In this document: positions 54,932-63,070 of the stretch, one piece after another | Layout of the letters: each line of letters starts with the position of its first letter | How positions within the stretch are numbered: the stretch's first letter is position 1 | Assembly (NCBI RefSeq): GCF_029887875.1 | Contig: NZ_JARXRM010000024.1 | Location: forward strand, 1-64,000 | From: Luteimonas endophytica | GTDB taxonomy: Bacteria; Pseudomonadota; Gammaproteobacteria; Xanthomonadales; Xanthomonadaceae | Direction: 5' to 3' | Length of the DNA: 64,000 bases | Notes under the pieces: generated by a model | Database searches by the model: none | The model's input: only the letters and a program-made list of their open reading frames with translations | What the model was told of the DNA's origin: nothing | Position numbers and translations under genes: made by a program

Positions 54932-55597
54932 CTAGGCGCAGCCTTGTACCTGCAGGCGCGTCTCGATGAGGTCGAGGAGCGCATCGGCCAGCTGCGTCTT
55001 CGGCGCCGGGCCCAGTTCGCGCGCCCCCCCCGGCCAGTAGACGCTCAGCGCGTTGTCGTCGCACTCGAAGCCGCTGCCGGGCACGCCGACGCGGTTGGCG
55101 GCGATCATGTCGAGCTTCTTGTCCACCAGCTTGCCGCGGGCGTAGCGCTCGACGTCGTCGGTCTCGGCCGCGAACCCGACCACCAGTGTCGGCCGCCGCG
55201 GGTGGACCGCGATCCCGGCGAGGATGTCCGGCGTGCGCACCAGCTCGAGGGTGAGGGTGGCGCCGGTCTTCTTCATCTTGCCCCGGGCGATGCTGCGCGG
55301 CGCATAGTCGGCGACCGCCGCGGCGCCGATGTACACCTCGGCCGGCAGCGCCGCCAGCACCTGCTCGCGCATCTGCGCGGCCGAGCGCACGTCGACGCGG
55401 CGGACCCCCTCGGGCGCGGGCAGGTGCACCGGGCCGGCCACCAGCACCACCTCGGCGCCGCGCGCGGCCGCGGCGGCGGCCACGGCGAAGCCCATCTTGC
55501 CGCTGCTGCGGTTGCCGATGAAGCGCACCGGGTCGATGTCCTCGTAGGTCGGCCCGGCGCTGACCACCACGCGCCTGCCCGCCAGCGCGCCGCTCAT
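54932..55597 (-). CDS. coaB: Phosphopantothenate-cysteine ligase (CoaB domain as separate ORF)
   Basis: 221 residues. It corresponds to the C-terminal half of ordinary CoaBC: GRRVVVSAGPTYEDIDPVRF, IGNRSSGKMGFAVAAAAAA, AVADYAPRSIARGKMKK and the dimer-loop FAAETDDVERYARGKL. It couples cysteine to 4'-phosphopantothenate in coenzyme A synthesis. Its ATG at 55597 overlaps the stop of the CoaC ORF in ATGA. In most proteobacteria both halves are one polypeptide; here they are two coupled frames, either a real gene fission or a one-base frameshift. Confidence 0.88.
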   Translation of the reverse strand: MSGALAGRRVVVSAGPTYEDIDPVRFIGNRSSGKMGFAVAAAAAARGAEVVLVAGPVHLPAPEGVRRVDVRSAAQMREQVLAALPAEVYIGAAAVADYAPRSIARGKMKKTGATLTLELVRTPDILAGIAVHPRRPTLVVGFAAETDDVERYARGKLVDKKLDMIAANRVGVPGSGFECDDNALSVYWPGGARELGPAPKTQLADALLDLIETRLQVQGCA

Positions 55598-56154
55598 CCT
55601 GCCGCCGCGGCCAGTTCGGCGACGATCGCGCCGGGCTCGCGCAGGCGCCCGGGTCCGGATTCGCCCTCGGCGAGCGGCCCGTCGTCGGGGCCGATCACCT
55701 GGACGCCCCATCCCCGCAGGGTCGCGACGTTGGCGCGGGTGGCGGGGTGACGCCACATGCGGTGGTTCATCGCCGGCGCGATCGCCAGCGGCGCCTCCGT
55801 GGCCAGGCACAGCGTGGCGACCAGATCGTCGGCCAGGCCGTGGGCCAGCCGCGCGATGATGTCGGCGGTGGCGGGCGCCACCAGCACCCGGTCGGCCCAG
55901 GCCGCAAGCTCCAGGTGCCCCATCGCCGCCTCGGCGGCGGCATCCCAGAGCGAGGTGCGGACCGGCTCGCCGGACACCGCCTGGAAGGTGGCACCGCCGA
56001 CGAAGCGCTGCGCGTGTTCGGTCATCGCCACCCGCACCACCGCCCCGGCATCGCGCAGCCGGCGCACCAGTTCGGGGGCCTTGTACGCGGCGATACCGCC
56101 GCTCACGCACAGCAGCACGCGCTGCCCGCTGAGGCTGGAAGGGTCGGCGGCCAT
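55594..56154 (-). CDS. coaC: Phosphopantothenoylcysteine decarboxylase (CoaC domain as separate ORF)
   Basis: 186 residues, the flavin-dependent decarboxylase half of CoaBC. Markers are VLLCVSGGIAAYKAPELVRR at the start, VRVAMTEHAQRFV, the catalytic-His/flavin segment HLELAAWADRVLVAPATADI, IAPAMNHRMWRHPAT and the substrate clamp PDDGPLAEGESGPGRL. It decarboxylates 4'-phosphopantothenoyl-cysteine. The ORF ends VAELAAAAG four bases into the CoaB start. Length fits the isolated domain found in organisms with separate CoaC. Confidence 0.88.
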   Translation of the reverse strand: MAADPSSLSGQRVLLCVSGGIAAYKAPELVRRLRDAGAVVRVAMTEHAQRFVGGATFQAVSGEPVRTSLWDAAAEAAMGHLELAAWADRVLVAPATADIIARLAHGLADDLVATLCLATEAPLAIAPAMNHRMWRHPATRANVATLRGWGVQVIGPDDGPLAEGESGPGRLREPGAIVAELAAAAG

Positions 56155-56387
56155 CGGCGTGGGAAAAGTCCTACGGGTGCGCGGGGGTCCAGCTTACCCG
56201 ATGGCACGGCAAGCCCCTGCTGCGCGGCCGCCCCGGCTGCCGTGAAATGAAGCGCGCTGGCGGCCGGGCGCAGCTCCCCGGCTCCGGTCTCACGGCTCAT
56301 CCCCTGTCGTGATGCCGTCCGGCCGTCAGCGCCCTTCGCATGCCTGGTGCCGCGCCCGCCAGGGCCGGCCCGTTTCCGGAGCCCGCC

Positions 56388-57062
56388 ATGCACATCCGCG
56401 ACTGGCCCAGCCAAGAACGCCCCCGCGAAAAGCTGCTGGTTCGGGGCGCCGGGGTGCTCTCGGACGCCGAACTGCTGGCGATCTTCCTGGGCTCCGGGCT
56501 GCGCGGCCGCGACGCGGTGACGACCGCGCGCGAGCTGCTCGGGGCGCACGGCCCGCTGCGCGCGCTGCTCGAGCGCGAGCCGGCCGAGCTCGCGGAGCTG
56601 CCGGGCCTGGGGCCGGCGCGCGCCTCGCGCCTGGCGGCGGCGCTGGAGCTGTGCGCCCGCTACCTGGCCGCGGACCTGGCGCGCGGCGAGGCGATGACCG
56701 ATCCGGCCGCCGCCGGGCGCTACTTCGCCCAGCGCCTGCGCGCGCGGGCGCACGAGGTCTTCGCGGTGCTGTTCCTCGACCACCGCCACCGGGCGCTCGC
56801 CTTCGAGGAGCTGTTCAACGGGACCGTGAACAGCGCCGAGGTGCATCCGCGCGAGGTGGTGCGGCGCGCGCTGGCGCACAACGCCGCGGCGCTGATCGTC
56901 GGCCACAACCACCCCAGCGGCTGCCGCGAGCCCAGCGCCGCCGACCGCGCCGTCACCGCCCGCCTCAAGCAGGCCCTGGCCCTGGTCGACGTGCGCCTGC
57001 TCGACCATTTCGTGATCGGCGACGGCGCGCCGGTCTCGCTGGCCGCACGCGGCTGGGTGTAG
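56388..57062 (+). CDS. radC: RadC-family JAB1/MPN metalloprotein
   Basis: 224 residues from the ATG at 56388 (GGAG seven bases upstream). It begins [17 protein letters not shown], has the helix-hairpin-helix-like segment [20 protein letters not shown] (about 67-86), and the MPN+ metal site [16 protein letters not shown] with the upstream Glu in [15 protein letters not shown]. The family name comes from an old link to recombination repair; its activity is still unsettled. It is divergent from coaC and upstream of argS. Confidence 0.92.
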   Translation: MHIRDWPSQERPREKLLVRGAGVLSDAELLAIFLGSGLRGRDAVTTARELLGAHGPLRALLEREPAELAELPGLGPARASRLAAALELCARYLAADLARGEAMTDPAAAGRYFAQRLRARAHEVFAVLFLDHRHRALAFEELFNGTVNSAEVHPREVVRRALAHNAAALIVGHNHPSGCREPSAADRAVTARLKQALALVDVRLLDHFVIGDGAPVSLAARGWV

Positions 57063-57307
57063 CGCCACGCCGGCCACCGACTCCGCTGCCCGCAGCAGGA
57101 GCGTGTCGACTGCTCGAGGGTCGCGCGGTCGGCACCGGAACGATGCCCGTCGGCCGGCATCCGGGCTGGCGGCGCCTGGCCATTCGGGGCCCGGCGCCGC
57201 CGCCCGGTCCCGCGGCCCCCGCCGCGGTCCCGCCCCGCCGGCCCGCCATCCGGGTCGCGCCCGCCGCTCGGCTACAATGGTCGGCCCCGCGACGCCGCCG
57301 ACACTCC
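57063..57307 (+). promoter_or_regulatory. argS promoter region
   Basis: The 245 bases between radC and argS contain a TACAAT -10 hexamer at 57273-57278, which would give a leader of about 22-24 bases. A weak GCAGCAGGAGCG near 57090 recalls the REP element. No other gene is visible. Confidence 0.45.
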
Positions 57308-58996
57308 GTGAAATCCCAGCTCCGCGCCCTGATCGAACAGGGCATCGCCTCGCTGCGCGACACTGGCGCGCTGCCGTCCGACCTCGCCGTGCCCGAGTTC
57401 GTGGTCGAGCGGCCCAAGGATCGCAGCCACGGCGATTTCTCCACCAACGCGGCGATGCTGCTGGCCAGGCAGGCGCGCGGCAACCCGCGCGCGCTGGCGC
57501 AGGCGTTGGTCGGGGCGATGCAGGGCGCCGGGCTGGTGTCGGCGATCGAGATCGCCGGGCCGGGGTTCATCAATTTCCGGCTCGCCGGCGAAGCCTGGAA
57601 CCGCCAGCTGCGCGAGGTGCACGAACGCGGCGACGCCTACGGCCGAGGCGATGCCGGCGGCGGTCGCCGCGCCGGCATCGAATACGTCTCGGCCAATCCC
57701 ACCGGCCCGCTGCACGTCGGCCACGGCCGCGCGGCGGCGATCGGCGACTGCGTCGCGCGGGTGCTGGAAGCCAACGGCTGGAACGTGGCGCGCGAGTTCT
57801 ACTACAACGACGCCGGCGCCCAGATCGACAACCTCGCCAGGTCGGTGCAGGCGCGCGCGCGCGGCACCACCCCGGAGGACCCGGGCTGGCCCGAGGACGG
57901 CTATCGCGGCGACTACATCCGCGAGGTCGCCCGCGCCTACCTCGATCGCGCCTCGGTCGAACTCGACGGCCAGACCGTGACCGCCGCCGGCGACGTCGAC
58001 GACCTGGACGCGATCCGGCGCTTCGCCGTGGCCTGGCTGCGGCGCGAGCAGAACGCCGACCTGGCGGCGTTCGGGGTCGACTTCGACGTGTACTTCCTCG
58101 AGTCGTCGCTGTATTCCGACGGCAAGGTCGAGGAGACGGTACGGCGCCTGGTCGCGGGCGGCCACACCTACGAGGAGGGCGGCGCGCTGTGGCTGCGCAC
58201 CACGGACTTCGGCGACGACAAGGACCGGGTGATGCGCAAGTCCGACGGCAGCTACACCTATTTCGTGCCGGACGTCGCCTACCACCTGTCCAAGTGGCAG
58301 CGCGGCTACGAACGCGCCATCACCGAACTGGGCGCCGACCACCACGGCTCCCTGGCGCGGGTGAAGGCCGGCCTGCAGGCGCTCGATGCCGGCATCCCGC
58401 AAGGCTATCCCGAGTACGTGCTGCACCAGATGGTCACGGTGATGCGCGGCGGCGAGGAGGTGAAGATCTCCAAGCGCGCCGGCAGCTACCTGACCCTGCG
58501 CGACCTGATCGACGAGGTCGGCCGCGACGCGGTGCGCTGGTTCCTGGTGGCGCGCAGGCCGGACTCGCAGCTGGTGTTCGACATCGACCTGGCGCGCTCG
58601 CAGTCGCTGGACAATCCGGTCTACTACGTGCAGCTCTCGCACGCGCGCATCTGCGGGTTGCTGCGGCAGCTGCGCGAGCGCGGCCTCGGGTTCGATCTCG
58701 GCAACGGCCTGGCGCAGCCGCAGGACGTCGACAATCCCGCCACCCGCGAACTGCTGGCGGAGCTCTCGCGCTGGCCGGAGACGGTGCAGACCGCGGGCGC
58801 CCAGCTCGAACCGCACCTGCTCGCCGCGCACCTGCTGGAGCTGGCGCAGGCGTTCCAGCGCTACTACAACGACCACCAGTTCCTGGTCGACGAGGCCGAC
58901 CTGCGCGACGCGCGCCTGGCGCTGGCGCTGGCGGTCAGGCAGGTGCTGGCCAACGGCCTGGCGCTGCTGGGCGTGGCCGCGCCGGAGCAGATGTGA
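57308..58996 (+). CDS. argS: Arginyl-tRNA synthetase
   Basis: 562 residues from the GTG at 57308, which gives the conserved [13 protein letters not shown] start; upstream sequence has no coding character and there is no strong ribosome site. Class I signatures are the HIGH motif in [15 protein letters not shown] and the KMSK equivalent in [16 protein letters not shown]. The N-terminal tRNA-recognition domain has [14 protein letters not shown] and the C-terminal anticodon-binding domain ends [15 protein letters not shown]. It charges tRNA-Arg. Confidence 0.95.
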   Translation: MKSQLRALIEQGIASLRDTGALPSDLAVPEFVVERPKDRSHGDFSTNAAMLLARQARGNPRALAQALVGAMQGAGLVSAIEIAGPGFINFRLAGEAWNRQLREVHERGDAYGRGDAGGGRRAGIEYVSANPTGPLHVGHGRAAAIGDCVARVLEANGWNVAREFYYNDAGAQIDNLARSVQARARGTTPEDPGWPEDGYRGDYIREVARAYLDRASVELDGQTVTAAGDVDDLDAIRRFAVAWLRREQNADLAAFGVDFDVYFLESSLYSDGKVEETVRRLVAGGHTYEEGGALWLRTTDFGDDKDRVMRKSDGSYTYFVPDVAYHLSKWQRGYERAITELGADHHGSLARVKAGLQALDAGIPQGYPEYVLHQMVTVMRGGEEVKISKRAGSYLTLRDLIDEVGRDAVRWFLVARRPDSQLVFDIDLARSQSLDNPVYYVQLSHARICGLLRQLRERGLGFDLGNGLAQPQDVDNPATRELLAELSRWPETVQTAGAQLEPHLLAAHLLELAQAFQRYYNDHQFLVDEADLRDARLALALAVRQVLANGLALLGVAAPEQM

Positions 58997-59150
58997 GCCG
59001 CGCCCCGCGCATGGCGGCCGGCCGGCGCCGCCGCGCCGGCGCTGGCGCACTTCGCCTCCACGGCCTTCGTCATACACTTGCGCGATCGCTCGCGCCCGGC
59101 GCGCAGGCCGCGGCGGTCGCCAGCGGCCCCACCCAACGGAATCCGGAATA

Positions 59151-59861
59151 GTGGCAGTCAAACGCGGCAAGTCTCAGGCACGACGCAACAGCGGCGGCAA
59201 CGGCGGGCTCCCCGGCTGGGCCTGGATGGTGCTGGGCGTGGTGCTGACGGTGGTGGTGGTCCTGGCGGCGCCGCGCCTGTTGAAATCCGATGGCGAGGAC
59301 GGCTTCTACCGGCCGCGCCCGAACCCCGACGCGCAGCCGCCGGCGGCGAGCAGCGACGAGGGCGACAGCGCCCCGCTGCCTGCCGATGCCCCGCCGCAGG
59401 GCGACGCGCCGCTCCCCGAGCCCGGCGCCGACTACGATTTCTACACCCTGCTGCCCGGGCAGGAAGTGCCGATGACCGACGCCGAACTGGCCGCCAGCGC
59501 CCGCGCCGAGGAATCGCGCCAGGCCGAGGCCCGCCGCAACGAGGACGCCGCCGAACCGGCCGATGCCGGCACCGCCGCGATCGCCACGCCCACGACCACC
59601 CCGGAACCGGCGGCGGCCGCCGAAAGCTCGGCGCGCTACCTGCTGCAGGCCGGGGCATTCGGCGCGTCCGGCGATGCCGAGGCGCTGAAGGCGCGCATCG
59701 CCCTGCTCGGCCTGAGCGCGCGGGTGGAGTCGGCGCAGATCGACGGCCGCACCCTGTACCGGGTGCGCATGGGGCCCTATGGCACCGCCACCGAGCTGGC
59801 CGAGGCCAAGCGCAAGCTCGGCGCCGGCGGCCTGCCGGCGATGGCGATCAAGGTGCAATGA
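59151..59861 (+). CDS. SPOR-domain membrane protein (FtsN/DedD-like)
   Basis: 236 residues from a GTG at 59151. A basic N-terminus (MAVKRGKSQARRNSGG) leads into a single membrane helix (about 22-43). A long Pro/Ala/Asp-rich linker follows, then the SPOR domain at about 161-236 (ARYLLQAGAFGASGDAEALK, YRVRMGPYGTATELAEAKRK), which binds denuded septal peptidoglycan. The position next to argS is the classic place of an FtsN-like protein in gammaproteobacteria. A TACACT hexamer at 59073-59078 is a possible -10 element. Likely role: cell division. Confidence 0.88.
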   Translation: MAVKRGKSQARRNSGGNGGLPGWAWMVLGVVLTVVVVLAAPRLLKSDGEDGFYRPRPNPDAQPPAASSDEGDSAPLPADAPPQGDAPLPEPGADYDFYTLLPGQEVPMTDAELAASARAEESRQAEARRNEDAAEPADAGTAAIATPTTTPEPAAAAESSARYLLQAGAFGASGDAEALKARIALLGLSARVESAQIDGRTLYRVRMGPYGTATELAEAKRKLGAGGLPAMAIKVQ

Positions 59862-60520
59862 GCCCGGTGCGGCGAAGGAGCGCGCAGAGGCCCCGCCTCG
59901 TGATGCGTTTCCTGTGGTGCCTGGCAGCCTGCGCGGCCGCCCCGACCGCGGCGGCGCAGGCACCCGACTGCGGCGCGCCCGCCGACCGGACAGAGCGCGC
60001 CATCTGCGGCAATGCGCAACTGCGCGACATCGATGCCGAGGTGCGGGCGTTGCAGCACGACCTGCTGCTGCGCAGCGACGACCCGGCCGCGGTCGAGGCC
60101 GAGGCGCGCGAGTGGCGCCAATCCGGTCGCGACCCCTGCACCACGGTGCGCTGCCTGGACACCGCCTACCGGACCCGCCGCGAAGCCCTGCGGGCGCGGC
60201 TGGCCGCGGGAAGGCCGCTGTTGCTGCTGCCGGGCGAGTACCGGCGGCACACCGCCGCCGGACCGGTCGAGGGCGCGGCCACGCTGTCGATGGAGCTGCT
60301 GGGGCAGCGGCGCTACCGCCTGCGCATCTTGCCCGGCGACGGGGCCGCACCGCTGGCCGAGGGCGAATTCATCGAGCAGGTGGGCGCGGGCGGGTTCCAG
60401 GCCGGCGACTGCGCGCTGCGGATGAGCTTCGCCCCGGACCTGGTCACGGTGGCGGGCACGACGCCGGGCTGCGGCGCGGCGCTGGACGGCAGCTACCTGC
60501 GGGTCCCCGCGGAACCGTGA
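59858..60520 (+). CDS. Exported LprI-like protein
   Basis: About 220 residues if it starts at the ATG at 59858 that overlaps the SPOR stop (ATGA); a start at 59903 would give a shorter signal peptide (MRFLWCLAACAAAPTAAAQ). The N-terminal part is an LprI-type domain (lysozyme inhibitor family): DCGAPADRTERAICGNAQLR, then SGRDPCTTVRCLDTAYRTRR with paired cysteines. The rest is a beta-rich domain of unknown family ending with a second Cys pair (GDCALRMSF, TPGCGAALDG). It is likely periplasmic. Cotranscription with the SPOR protein suggests a cell-envelope role. Confidence 0.75.
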   Translation: MSPVRRRSAQRPRLVMRFLWCLAACAAAPTAAAQAPDCGAPADRTERAICGNAQLRDIDAEVRALQHDLLLRSDDPAAVEAEAREWRQSGRDPCTTVRCLDTAYRTRREALRARLAAGRPLLLLPGEYRRHTAAGPVEGAATLSMELLGQRRYRLRILPGDGAAPLAEGEFIEQVGAGGFQAGDCALRMSFAPDLVTVAGTTPGCGAALDGSYLRVPAEP

Positions 60521-60592
60521 AGCCGGTCGCCCGCGGTCGCGGGCGCTGAGAGCCGCGCGGAGCAAGCTGGCGCACCACCGGAGAGCGCCCGC

Positions 60593-61009
60593 ATGCCGAT
60601 CGAAGCCGTCCTCATCAAACCCGTGGTCGACGTGCTGCTGGCGCTGTTCCGGCAGGCCGAGGACCTGACCCTCAAGCGCGACGCGGAAGCCGCGGTGCGC
60701 GAGGCGATCCGCGAACTGCTGCAGGCCAACCCCAACGAGAACCGCACCGCGGCGCGCATCGCGATCGCCCGCGCCGCCGGCATCCTCAGCGAGGACGTGG
60801 TATTGGCCGAGGCGATGCTGGAGAAGCACCGCGCCGCCAGCGCCCGCACCCGCGGCAAGGGCGCGACCGGGCGCCGCCGCGCGGCCATGGCGGCTGCCGG
60901 CGTCCGCCCCGCGGGCAAGGGCCGCACGGAGCCGCCCGGCGCCGCCAGGAAGGCTCCGGCAGGATCCGGCGTGCGTCGTGGCGGGCCAGGACCAAGCGGC
61001 GCCGGTTGA
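60593..61009 (+). CDS. Hypothetical basic protein
   Basis: 138 residues that I do not recognise. The first half is helical (MPIEAVLIKPVVDVLLALFR, then QAEDLTLKRDAEAAVREAIR) and contains no membrane segment strong enough to anchor it. The second half is basic and low in complexity (Arg/Gly/Ala/Pro), compatible with nucleic-acid binding. It begins 72 bases after the LprI-like gene without a strong ribosome site. Confidence 0.5.
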   Translation: MPIEAVLIKPVVDVLLALFRQAEDLTLKRDAEAAVREAIRELLQANPNENRTAARIAIARAAGILSEDVVLAEAMLEKHRAASARTRGKGATGRRRAAMAAAGVRPAGKGRTEPPGAARKAPAGSGVRRGGPGPSGAG

Positions 61010-61148
61010 CGAAGCGCCGCCACGCAACCCGCCTTCCCGCGCGGCACCGCGCCGAGTCGGGTGACGCCGACCCGCGAGGCGCGCGACGGGCGGCCCCCGA
61101 AGCTCCGGATCGCCTGCGGTCGCGAAAGCATCTCCGCGGGGCCGCGTC

Positions 61149-61154
61149 TACAAT
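61149..61154 (+). promoter_or_regulatory. Candidate -10 element of a leaderless promoter (SDR gene)
   Basis: TACAAT ends six bases before the ATG at 61161. No ribosome binding site is present, so the transcript probably begins at the start codon. Confidence 0.5.
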
Positions 61155-61160
61155 CGGCGC

Positions 61161-61928
61161 ATGCGCGACGCCAGCGAACAGCAAACGATCCTCGTCACCG
61201 GCGCGACCTCCGGCTTCGGCCGGGCCGCGGTCGAGCGCTTCGCCACCGCGGGCTGGCGCGTGGTGGCCTGCGGGCGCCGCGCCGAACGGCTTCAGGCGCT
61301 GGTCGACGCGCACGGCGCGGAGCGCGTGCACGGCTGCGCCTTCGACATCCGCGACGCGGCGGCGATGGCGGACGCGCTGGAAGCGATCCCGGCCGGGTTC
61401 GGCGGGATCGACGTGCTGGTCAACAACGCCGGCCTGGCGCTCGGCACCGCCCCGGCGCAGCGCGCCGACCTGGCGCAGTGGCGGCAGATGATCGACACCA
61501 ACGTCACCGCCCTGGTGACCCTCACCCATGCGCTGCTGCCCGGGCTGATCGCCCGCCGCGGCGCGATCCTCAACGTCAGCTCGATCGCCGGCAGCTATCC
61601 CTACCCGGGCGGCAACGCCTACGGCGGCACCAAGGCCTTCGTCACCCAGTTCTCGCTGGGGCTGCGCTCGGACCTGCACGGCACCGGCGTGCGCGTGACC
61701 TCGATCGAGCCGGGGCTGGCCGAGACCGAGTTCACCCTGGTACGCACCGGCGGCGACGTCTCCGCCTCCGACGCGCTCTACGCCGGGGCGCGGCCGATCA
61801 CCGCCGCGGACATCGCCGAGACCCTGTGGTGGGTCGCCAACCTGCCGCCGCACCTCAACATCAACCGCCTCGAGGTCATGCCGGTCAGCCAGTCGTTCGC
61901 GGGCTTCCAGATCCACCGCGACGCCTGA
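61161..61928 (+). CDS. Short-chain dehydrogenase, YdfG-like 3-hydroxy acid dehydrogenase
   Basis: 255 residues. The NADP-binding motif is TGATSGFGRAAVERFATAGW and the following ACGRRAERL carries two Arg after the second strand, favouring NADP. The catalytic residues are Ser in VSSIAGSYPYPGG and Tyr/Lys in NAYGGTKAF. The C-terminal SIEPGLAETEFTLVR and NINRLEVMPVSQSFAGFQ match the YdfG group (serine, malonic semialdehyde and other 3-hydroxy acids). It stands alone, convergent with the metallo-beta-lactamase-fold gene. Confidence 0.88.
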   Translation: MRDASEQQTILVTGATSGFGRAAVERFATAGWRVVACGRRAERLQALVDAHGAERVHGCAFDIRDAAAMADALEAIPAGFGGIDVLVNNAGLALGTAPAQRADLAQWRQMIDTNVTALVTLTHALLPGLIARRGAILNVSSIAGSYPYPGGNAYGGTKAFVTQFSLGLRSDLHGTGVRVTSIEPGLAETEFTLVRTGGDVSASDALYAGARPITAADIAETLWWVANLPPHLNINRLEVMPVSQSFAGFQIHRDA

Positions 61929-61949
61929 GCGGGCGCGCAGCGGCGGGGC

Positions 61950-62921
61950 TCAGGGTTCCGGCACCCAGGCGAAGGCGCCGTCGCGGCGGGCGACCCGCCC
62001 CAGCCCCGGAAACGGGAAGTGCGGCGACTGCACGGCGATGCCGCTGTCGGCGGCGCGCGCGAGCAGCGCTTCCCGGCTGTCCTCGGCCGCCTGCGCATCG
62101 CCATCGAACTGGATCGTCCACCGCGGCCGCTGCACCGACACCACGTGGTGGTGGGCGCTGTCGCCGATGTAGAGCAGGCGCGCCGCGCCGTCGGCGATCT
62201 GGTAGGCGCTGTGGCCGGGGGTGTGGCCCGCGACCGCAACCGCCGTCACGCCCGGCAGCACCTCCACCCCGGGGTCGAAGGGTTCGACCTGCGCCGCGAT
62301 CGCCGTCGCCAGCGCCGCGCGCCCCGCATCCGCCTGCAGCGCCTGCCATTCGGGTGCCGCCATCCGGATCCGCGCGTTGGCGAACGCCGGCGCGCCCTCC
62401 GCGTCGAGCAGCCCGCCGGCGTGGTCGGCATGCGCGTGACTGAGGAAGATGTCGGTGACCGCAGCCGGCTCCACGCCCGCCGCGCGCAACGACCGCGGCA
62501 GGCGGCCGGCATCGGCGAACGCCGCGTCGCCCGCGCCGGTATCGAACAGGACCACGCGATCGCCGCTGCGCACCAGCAGCGCCTGCACGCTGAGGTGCAC
62601 GACGTCCACGGGTTCGCCGGCCGCGGCGAGGACGGCGTCGATGTCCGCCTTCGGCCGCCCCTGGCCGAGGATCGCCCCGTCGTTCGGAAAGCGGATGTCG
62701 CCATCGCGCAGCACCGCGGCGTCGAGGGTGCCGATCCTGAAGCGATGCACATCCGGGTGCGCCGCGGGCGGCGCTGCCGCTGCCGCGGCGCCCGGCTCCG
62801 CCGCGGCCTGCTGCGCGACCGGCGTAGCGGGCCGGGCGCAGCCGGCGGCGAGGGCCGAGGCGGCGGCCAGTGCGGCAGCCAGGTGCAGCACGGTGCGGGA
62901 GGCGGGATGGAAGGCGCGCAT
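61950..62921 (-). CDS. Exported metallo-beta-lactamase-fold hydrolase
   Basis: 323 residues. The N-terminus (VLHLAAALAAASALAAGCAR) is a signal peptide with a plausible lipobox (AAGC), so it may be a lipoprotein. The metal-binding HxHxDH motif is HAHADHAGG, further ligands are in VAGHTPGHSAYQI and YIGDSAHHHV. The substrate-binding side is FDGDAQAAEDSREALL. It is of the quorum-quenching-lactonase/AttM-like general class, but the class is broad and the substrate cannot be predicted. Divergent from the speA fragment is not the case: both lie on the minus strand. Confidence 0.82.
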   Translation of the reverse strand: MRAFHPASRTVLHLAAALAAASALAAGCARPATPVAQQAAAEPGAAAAAAPPAAHPDVHRFRIGTLDAAVLRDGDIRFPNDGAILGQGRPKADIDAVLAAAGEPVDVVHLSVQALLVRSGDRVVLFDTGAGDAAFADAGRLPRSLRAAGVEPAAVTDIFLSHAHADHAGGLLDAEGAPAFANARIRMAAPEWQALQADAGRAALATAIAAQVEPFDPGVEVLPGVTAVAVAGHTPGHSAYQIADGAARLLYIGDSAHHHVVSVQRPRWTIQFDGDAQAAEDSREALLARAADSGIAVQSPHFPFPGLGRVARRDGAFAWVPEP

Positions 62922-63070
62922 GCGGGAACTCCGTGGCAGAAGGGAGACGGGCTGGCCCCGAGCATAGGCCGGGCATGGCCGGCCATCGACGGCGCCGGCG
63001 CACCGCTGCGTGCCACCGCGGTCGGCATCGAGGCGCCGGGCCGGCGACGGCGATGGAGCGGGCTACCCGC

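Noticed and set aside
57063-57307. Start of argS extended to an upstream in-frame start near 56309
   Set aside because: The extension is an out-of-frame reading of radC and low-complexity spacer; the conserved ArgS start lies at 57308.
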